A stretch of DNA of 64,000 bases. Origin: Streptococcus mitis (GTDB lineage: Bacteria > Bacillota > Bacilli > Lactobacillales > Streptococcaceae). The stretch covers positions 481,661 to 545,660 of the forward strand of contig NZ_KQ970262.1 of assembly GCF_001579045.1 (NCBI RefSeq). Direction: 5' to 3'. Made by a program: the position numbers and the translations under genes. Below are positions 56,656 to 64,000 of the stretch, one piece after another; position 1 is the stretch's first letter, and each line of letters starts with the position of its first letter. Below the pieces are notes generated by a model. That model made no database searches, was not told where the DNA came from, and saw nothing but the letters and a program-made list of their open reading frames with translations.

Positions 56656-57759
56656 CTACTCCTCTAATAGTTTTTCTACTTGTTCGATTTGTTTGGCAAT
56701 TGTAAATTGCTGAATGAATTGACTAGCCTCATTGACATCGAAGTTTGATGCAAAAGTCATGTAGTTCGTAATTGCCTGAGCTGCCTCTTGGTTGCTCTCA
56801 ATGATTTGTCCAAATCGTCCTTCTTGGGATAATTCCTCAGCCCCTCCAACATCCGTAGAGACAAAAGGAAGACCCAGACTCAAGGCCTCCACATACACCC
56901 CAGGAAAACCTTCTTGTTTAGACATAGACAAGAGAACTTTCATCTGAGACAAATACTGATAAGGATTTTTTTGATAACCAAGGAAATACACATAGTCTTC
57001 AAGCCCATACTCTTGGACCCGTTTTTTCAGTTCCTCTTCCATATCACCAGCACCTATAAAGTAAAGGTGGTAATTTTTTCCTTCTTGGTGTAATAGTCGT
57101 ATCACTTCCACCACACGGTCAGAACCCTTATTTTCCTCAATCCGTCCAATGGTACAGATACTTTGAGGAGCAATCTCGATATCGATCTTCTCTTGAGATT
57201 TTTCTAAAATAGTCTTAAAATCATATCCATTGTAGACCGTCCGTAATTTCGAAGCATAATCTGGATAGACTTCCTTGATAGAATGACTAGTCTTTTTTGA
57301 AATCCCTACAATAGTATCCGCGGCATCCAACTGGCGTCTATGTGATTTCCTTTTTGAGCTATCCTTAAGAAATTCTTCGATACTTCCATGAATCCAAGAT
57401 ATCTTCTTGACTTCTCTTCTTTTAGAGAACAAAAGCGGTGGATTCATAATGGTAAAGGAAACTTCAACATCATAGTCATCTTTCACCAGCAAGCGCCGAG
57501 TCAGTCTTGGAAAATAAATTCTCATTCTCCACAAAAAAGCTCGGAGCCATCTGGCTTGGCGGTAATCCTGAAGGGATTTTAGTATTCGTACATTCTTGGG
57601 AACAGATTCATATCCCTTGTCAAAGTGCTCCATTTCAAGAATATCAATATCATACTTTTCTGGATCTAGATTAGAGACAATGGTAGATAGAATCTTCTCT
57701 GCTCCGCCTCCGAGAGAAAAAGACCACATAAAAAATAAGATTTTTTTCTTAGCCACCAT
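56656..57759 (-). CDS. Family 4 glycosyltransferase (teichoic acid)
   Basis: A 367-residue GT-B glycosyltransferase: N-terminal FFMWSFSLGGGAEKIL, and the donor-binding KQEGFPGVYVEALSLGLPFV with EX7E near 265-275. The start MVAKKKIL follows GGGAG; eighteen further open codons upstream lie inside licD. It overlaps licD by 11 bp. Acts in the cytoplasm on lipid-linked teichoic acid precursors, by context. Confidence 0.87.
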   Translation of the reverse strand: MVAKKKILFFMWSFSLGGGAEKILSTIVSNLDPEKYDIDILEMEHFDKGYESVPKNVRILKSLQDYRQARWLRAFLWRMRIYFPRLTRRLLVKDDYDVEVSFTIMNPPLLFSKRREVKKISWIHGSIEEFLKDSSKRKSHRRQLDAADTIVGISKKTSHSIKEVYPDYASKLRTVYNGYDFKTILEKSQEKIDIEIAPQSICTIGRIEENKGSDRVVEVIRLLHQEGKNYHLYFIGAGDMEEELKKRVQEYGLEDYVYFLGYQKNPYQYLSQMKVLLSMSKQEGFPGVYVEALSLGLPFVSTDVGGAEELSQEGRFGQIIESNQEAAQAITNYMTFASNFDVNEASQFIQQFTIAKQIEQVEKLLEE

Positions 57760-58594
57760 ATTCTCCCTTGTATTCTGTATAAGACTTATCCATATCAGCG
57801 ATGACAGCATCATGATGTGGTAGCTGCTTGTCTGCTGGTGGAGGAGTCATATAATCGCCAAAAGCAGTACTGAGATAGGCATCATAGCCGATTGGAATGG
57901 GCATCTCTGTTTCTTCAAATGGCAAGAAAAGATTATCTTCAAAAGATGCGATTGGATACTTGTTTCTCATGTAGCCAGGACCCGAGCATAATTCCGTGAT
58001 GCCATCACTCTCAGACAAATCATACTTGATCATTTCTTTCTCAGCTTTTTTCCAAATGCGATAACGGAGAGATTTTGGAGTCAACCCCAGTAAAATACGG
58101 CTTCCCCATTTCATAAGTGCGCCATGCTTTTCTGGAATAGTTTGCGCACAAAAAAGAGAATAAATCAAGGCCCAACGAACCTGTTTCTTCCGCTCAGCTG
58201 GATTTTTAGGATAATAATCCAAAGGCAAGACATCCAAGGCCAGACCATGTGGCAAATCCAAATCTTGCTGGTAAGGTTTGATACAGGTCGTTTCCTTGTC
58301 ACGAATGGTAATAAAAAGATTGCGGTCTACAAAATCCTTGTTACTCTTTGACAAGAAATAACGTTCATCTGCATAACGAGGCCATAATTCTGCTAATTTC
58401 TCATAATCTTTACGAGGCATAAAAAAGTCTAGGTCGTCGTCCCAAGGAATGAACCCCTTGTTTCGAAGGGCACCAATAGCGCCTCCCCCACAGAGATAGC
58501 AAAGTAAATCATGTTCCTTGCAAAAGGCCACAAAGTATTCAGCCATCTCCAGACTACGAGCCTGAATTGCTTTTAAATCAGTCATATTTTTCAT
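57749..58594 (-). CDS. licD3: LicD-family phosphotransferase
   Basis: A 281-residue protein with the LicD core CGGGAIGALRNKGFIPWDDD near 38-58. LicD1 and LicD2 transfer phosphocholine to pneumococcal teichoic acid; this third copy in the repeat-unit locus is called licD3 in the literature as I recall. First gene of a five-gene operon (licD, GT4, GT2, Wzy-like, Wzz-like) with its own promoter at 58618. Confidence 0.82.
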   Translation of the reverse strand: MKNMTDLKAIQARSLEMAEYFVAFCKEHDLLCYLCGGGAIGALRNKGFIPWDDDLDFFMPRKDYEKLAELWPRYADERYFLSKSNKDFVDRNLFITIRDKETTCIKPYQQDLDLPHGLALDVLPLDYYPKNPAERKKQVRWALIYSLFCAQTIPEKHGALMKWGSRILLGLTPKSLRYRIWKKAEKEMIKYDLSESDGITELCSGPGYMRNKYPIASFEDNLFLPFEETEMPIPIGYDAYLSTAFGDYMTPPPADKQLPHHDAVIADMDKSYTEYKGEYGG

Positions 58595-58617
58595 TATTCT
58601 TTCTATCGTATCGTTTC

Positions 58618-58626
58618 ATTATACCA
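58618..58626 (-). promoter_or_regulatory. Extended -10 promoter of the licD3 operon
   Basis: TGGTATAAT on the minus strand 24 bp before the licD ATG; the -35 region is poor. Confidence 0.55.
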
Positions 58627-58656
58627 CAAATAGGGGGTGAAAATCTATTGCAGACT

Positions 58657-58706
58657 GTAAAAAATCAAAGCCTGACTGCTAGATAAATAGCCTTCAAGCT
58701 TTGATT
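58657..58706 (-). terminator. Terminator after psr
   Basis: AATCAAAGC pairs with GCTTTGATT around a 26-nt loop, followed by six T on the minus strand, closing the aroA-aroK-pheA-psr run. Confidence 0.75.
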
Positions 58707-58719
58707 CTCCCATCTTATT

Positions 58720-59994
58720 TTATCTCAAACCCATCTGAGACAATTTATTCTGATATTTGTTTTGATCGACCAGCAAGCCCAAGCCTCCATAAACATCATA
58801 GGCATCTACCCAGTCACCCAGTTCTGGAATCGTCAATTTTTCAATACCATTTTTTGCTCCATCCAAAACAGATAAACCGTTTGTTAGGAGGAAAGTATAG
58901 GGTGCATTGGTTGAGGTCATAGCAAAAACCTTTCCAAGAGCTTCAGAACCAGTGAAAAGTTTAGTGGGATCTTTAATTTGCTCTAAAATTGCTGTTAAAA
59001 CTTGTTGCTGTCTTTTTGTACGGCCGTAATCCGCCTCATCATCATCACGAAAGCGTGCATAATTGAGCAAGGTTGAACCGTTCATCTGCTGTTTTCCGAC
59101 TTTAATAGTCTGGGTTGGAGACTCAGTCTCAGTAGCGTGTAAATCATCTCCGACTGTAGCTTCTGTTAGTGGACGCCCATTCAATGTTGAAAATTGAGCA
59201 TCAATTGTCACCCCATCAGGGAAAAGCGTGTCAATCGCTGTTGCAAAGGCCTGAAAATCGACCAAGGCATAGTACTTAATTTCCAAATCAAAATTATCTT
59301 TCAAAACTTGACGAACCATTTCTGCCCCTTTTTGCCCCTCTTGTTCTCCTAACTCATAGGCTACGTTTAACTTGTTATCCGTCTGTTTTCTACCGTTAAT
59401 GACTTGGCTGTAACCGTCTATATAAACCAAATTGTCACGCATGAAGCTGACCAGCTTCATTTTCTTATCTGAGCCGCCAACATTTAATACCATAATAGAG
59501 TCCGTCCGCGTCTCAGCACTATTTTGACCGATTCGACCGTCTGTCCCCATGATCAAAATATTAACTCCATCCCTGGTATCTTGACCATTAAAAACTTCTA
59601 CTTGAGCTGCCCTGGCATCAGCAGTTTTCTTTGCACTAGCATCTTGGTAACCACGCAAAAACATGAATACCATGGCTAAAGCCACACAGACCAGAAGAGA
59701 GAGAATCACCATAAAAATGCGTTTAAGACGGAGCTTCCGTCTTTTCTTTTTGGGAGGAGCAGAGAGTGCTTGTGATTTGGATTGTGAGCGACTCCGGTTC
59801 GCATAGCTTGGTAAGTCAACCTGCTCTTCTCTTTCTTGTTCCAGACTGGAACTACTATTTACCCTAGAAAGAGTTAGCTTTTCTTGCAAATAGGCAAACT
59901 CATTTTTTTCTCTCTCATTGAGATAGTGAATATTTTTTAGCAAATAATCATAACGTAATTTTTCATGATGATTGAGAGGACTTTCTTTACTCAT
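58720..59994 (-). CDS. psr: LytR-CpsA-Psr family wall-polymer ligase
   Basis: A 424-residue membrane protein: Lys/Arg-rich cytoplasmic part with a Ser/Gln-rich stretch, one membrane helix near 92-112, and an extracellular LCP domain with GTDGRIGQNSAETRTDSIMV and the Arg-rich RFRDDEADYGRTKRQQQ. Family members attach teichoic acid or capsule to peptidoglycan. The ATG overlaps the pheA stop as ATGA. Its place beside the teichoic acid operon fits this role. Confidence 0.9.
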   Translation of the reverse strand: MSKESPLNHHEKLRYDYLLKNIHYLNEREKNEFAYLQEKLTLSRVNSSSSLEQEREEQVDLPSYANRSRSQSKSQALSAPPKKKRRKLRLKRIFMVILSLLVCVALAMVFMFLRGYQDASAKKTADARAAQVEVFNGQDTRDGVNILIMGTDGRIGQNSAETRTDSIMVLNVGGSDKKMKLVSFMRDNLVYIDGYSQVINGRKQTDNKLNVAYELGEQEGQKGAEMVRQVLKDNFDLEIKYYALVDFQAFATAIDTLFPDGVTIDAQFSTLNGRPLTEATVGDDLHATETESPTQTIKVGKQQMNGSTLLNYARFRDDDEADYGRTKRQQQVLTAILEQIKDPTKLFTGSEALGKVFAMTSTNAPYTFLLTNGLSVLDGAKNGIEKLTIPELGDWVDAYDVYGGLGLLVDQNKYQNKLSQMGLR

Positions 59995-60835
59995 CTTCTC
60001 TCCTTTCCATGGTCTGATATTGGATAAATCGGATAGGCACCCAGAACTTTATACTGGATTCCGATGGCTTCTAGTTCTTTTTGGGCAAAGTGGACCAGGT
60101 CCTTATCAGCATAGTCCACATCAATAATGAAAAAGTATTCACCCAGTGCTGTCTTGAGTGGACGACTTTCAATTTTTGTCAGGTCAATTCCTCGCCAAGC
60201 AAAGGTCGAAAGAGCCTTATAAAGTGCACCTGGAAGGTTGTCAGGTAAGGTCAAAGCTAAACTCATTTTTTCAGTTTGTGCTTTTAAGGGAATACTAGGC
60301 TTTTCAGCTCCCAGAACCCAGAAACGTGTGAAATTGGCTTCCATTTCCTGAATATCCTCGGCAATCAGTTCCAAGCCATATTCTTCTGCAGAACTTCTAG
60401 GTGCAATGGCTGCATAAGGCTGGTCTGGATGTTCGGAAATAAAGCGGGCCGCATAAGCTGTACTAGCTGTCACCTCAATTTGAGCATCTGGATATTGTTC
60501 ATCGATGAATTTCTTTCCTTGAGCCAAAGCCTGTGGATGTGAAAAAATCTTCTCAATCTTAGTGTGACCTGGAATCACCATTAACTGCTGATGAATAGGC
60601 TGAACAATTTCTGCCACTGCTTGAATGCGAGCCTGATGAAAAAGGTAGTCCAAGGTTTCATGAACACTACCTTCGATAGAATTTTCAACTGGCACCACAG
60701 AATAGTCCACCAAGCCTTGCTCATAGGCCTTGATGACATCTGTAATGTTGGCAAAGGCCTGCAGTTCCTCATAAGGAAAAGCTGTCTGCACAACGTGGTG
60801 TGAAAATGATCCCTTGGGACCTAGATAAGCAATTT

Positions 60836-60839
<4 letters not shown>
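59991..60839 (-). CDS. pheA: Prephenate dehydratase
   Basis: A 282-residue enzyme of phenylalanine synthesis: N-terminal IAYLGPKGSFSHH, catalytic-domain motif NFTRFWVLG near 170, and the C-terminal ACT domain with LTKIESRPLK, which binds phenylalanine. Overlaps aroK and psr by 4 bp each. Confidence 0.95.
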
Positions 60840-62678
<1,839 letters not shown>

Positions 62679-63017
62679 TTATTTTAGCAATTCTGAAACT
62701 GGTTCGAAAACAATTTTTTCAATGTCAGAAAGGTAAATTGCCAATTGTTGTTGCTTGGTAAAGAATTCTGACAAGAGGCTGTTCCCTTGAATCTGCTTGC
62801 CAAAGCCTTCCATCTTCGCTTGAAAGGAAGCATCTGGCATTTGACCTGTCTGCGCTAGTCTTTGAATTTCCTCTTGGAAAGCAACATATTCTGTAAAGAT
62901 TTTGCTTGCCTCAGAATCTGCTGAAATAGCATCTTTAGCTGTTTTAACAGCCTTGTATTCTGGTAGTTCGCGTAGACCGCGGCTGAGTTCGTTTGCACTA
63001 TCGTAAATATTTGGCAT
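62679..63017 (-). CDS. YlbF/YmcA-family protein
   Basis: A 112-residue helical protein ([21 protein letters not shown]...) of the YlbF/YmcA (Com_YlbF) family. In Bacillus subtilis relatives form the Y-complex that assists RNase Y in mRNA maturation. Located 10 bp after tyrA on the same transcript and before a terminator. Full family length. Confidence 0.85.
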   Translation of the reverse strand: MPNIYDSANELSRGLRELPEYKAVKTAKDAISADSEASKIFTEYVAFQEEIQRLAQTGQMPDASFQAKMEGFGKQIQGNSLLSEFFTKQQQLAIYLSDIEKIVFEPVSELLK

Positions 63018-63027
63018 GATGTTCTCC

Positions 63028-64000
63028 TTATTTGATGACGACTGTATAGTCGGTCTTTTCTGTTATTAGCTGCTCAGCTCGTTCCAAGTCTTGAGCATTT
63101 TTAAATGAAATTTGTAGGATTCCGTGAATATCCTCACGGTTTTCCTCGTTGATATGGATGTTAACCAAGGAAGTTCCACGTAGCAGTTCCAAAATCCGCA
63201 GGATGACGTCTTCTTCATCAGGAACGTCAACATAGAGGTCATAAGAGCTATCCACACCACCACGCTTATGGATTTCCATGGCCTGACGTTGCGCACGCGC
63301 TTGGTTGAAAAAGTTCCAGATTTGGTTTTCATCACCCTTACTGATAGCTTGTCCAATCTCGTTCAAACGCTCCTTGAAATCCTCAATTCTATCTAAAATT
63401 GTTTCACGATTGGACAAGAGAATAGAAGTCCACATCCCTGGCTCGCTTTCCGCAATCCGAGTCATATCTCGAAAACCACCTGCCGCAAAGCGCCTTGCCA
63501 TCTCATGTTCTTGAGCATAAACCGCGGTCTGTTCCATGAGACTAGAAGCCAGAATATGAGGAAAATGGCTAATCTGAGAAGTGACCCGATCATGCTCCTT
63601 GGCATCAATTTTGATAAAACGAGCATGAAGACCTGAAAGAAGATCCTTCATTTCCGCAAGTGTATCAGGACTTGTCAGTCTCGAAGGTGTAAAGATATAA
63701 TAGGCATTTTCAAAGAGATTGACATCTGCAGAGGCAGCCCCTGTCTTGTGACTACCAGCCATAGGATGGGCCCCGACAAAGCGAACAGGCTTGCCAGCTA
63801 AATACTGCTCGGCCGCATCCACAATGGCTGACTTGGTCGAACCAGCATCTGAAATAATGACGCCTTCTTTCAAATCCAAATTGGCCAATTCCTTAATAAA
63901 AGTAATGGTTTGTTTGATTGGCAAGCTGAGAATAATGACATCTGCCAAAGGAGCAAAACTGGCAAAATCATCCGTTGCACGGTCAATCATGCCTTCTTTC
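63028..64000 (-). CDS. tyrA: Prephenate dehydrogenase (N-terminus outside window)
   Basis: The frame stays open through the right edge, so about the first 40 residues with the start of the Rossmann fold are missing; 323 residues are visible. Seen are [23 protein letters not shown], and [14 protein letters not shown], all typical of TyrA, and a C-terminal ACT domain (last 75 residues). Converts prephenate to 4-hydroxyphenylpyruvate for tyrosine synthesis. Confidence 0.95.
   Translation of the reverse strand, partial: KEGMIDRATDDFASFAPLADVIILSLPIKQTITFIKELANLDLKEGVIISDAGSTKSAIVDAAEQYLAGKPVRFVGAHPMAGSHKTGAASADVNLFENAYYIFTPSRLTSPDTLAEMKDLLSGLHARFIKIDAKEHDRVTSQISHFPHILASSLMEQTAVYAQEHEMARRFAAGGFRDMTRIAESEPGMWTSILLSNRETILDRIEDFKERLNEIGQAISKGDENQIWNFFNQARAQRQAMEIHKRGGVDSSYDLYVDVPDEEDVILRILELLRGTSLVNIHINEENREDIHGILQISFKNAQDLERAEQLITEKTDYTVVIK

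Overview
The window comes from a Streptococcus of the mitis group, almost certainly S. pneumoniae or a very close relative. The evidence is low-GC firmicute coding, two pneumococcal BOX repeats (44849-45092 and 49683-49843), a NanC-type sialidase, and a right-hand gene order (rplJ-rplL, mtaD, ABC pair, msrAB, thrB-hom, mecA, teichoic acid genes, psr-pheA-aroK-aroA, tyrA) that I recognise as pneumococcal. Nearly every gene is on the minus strand, so operons read from high to low coordinates.

1-19500: conjugation half of an integrative and conjugative element (ICE) of the Tn5252/ICESa2603 type. In transcription order it holds two small ORFs, VirD4 coupling protein, Maff2-like membrane peptide, VirB6-like channel protein, PrgI, VirB4, a lysozyme/CHAP wall hydrolase, a PBECR4-domain protein behind an attenuator-like leader, a TSP3-repeat protein, a 2076-residue methylase-helicase, two small ORFs, and an ABC exporter cut by the window edge. 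Integrase and relaxase are not in view.

19500-37800: an 18-kb metabolic cargo. A catabolite-controlled nan operon (RpiR regulator, nanE, nanA-type lyase, sodium:solute symporter, YhcH-like protein, secreted sialidase NanC, Gfo/Idh/MocA oxidoreductase) ends at a strong terminator. A second operon follows: a ROK sugar kinase, then a complete V-type ATPase in the order ntpF-I-K-E-C-G-A-B-D. The NtpK ring subunit keeps all five sodium ligands known from Enterococcus hirae, so the pump probably exports Na+ and could power the sialic acid symporter. The cargo is bordered on its left by a truncated ABC ATPase gene.

38100-42383: the other end of the ICE: CPBP protease, small HTH protein, Spx/ArsC-like protein, unknown acidic protein, solitary C5 cytosine methyltransferase, a 33-residue membrane peptide, RepA_N initiator, a nonsense-interrupted ORF, two terminators, and the 15-bp attachment core that forms the last five codons of rplL. 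Because the conjugation genes lie on one side of the nan/V-ATPase block and the rplL end on the other, the block appears to sit inside the ICE (or ICE remnant).

42369-64000: core chromosome. rplL and rplJ with an L10 leader; methylthioadenosine/S-adenosylhomocysteine deaminase; a heterodimeric ABC exporter; MsrA-MsrB fusion; hom-thrB; mecA; a teichoic acid operon (LicD, two glycosyltransferases, Wzy-like and Wzz-like proteins); psr-pheA-aroK-aroA with overlapping genes; a YlbF-family gene; and tyrA, cut by the right edge.
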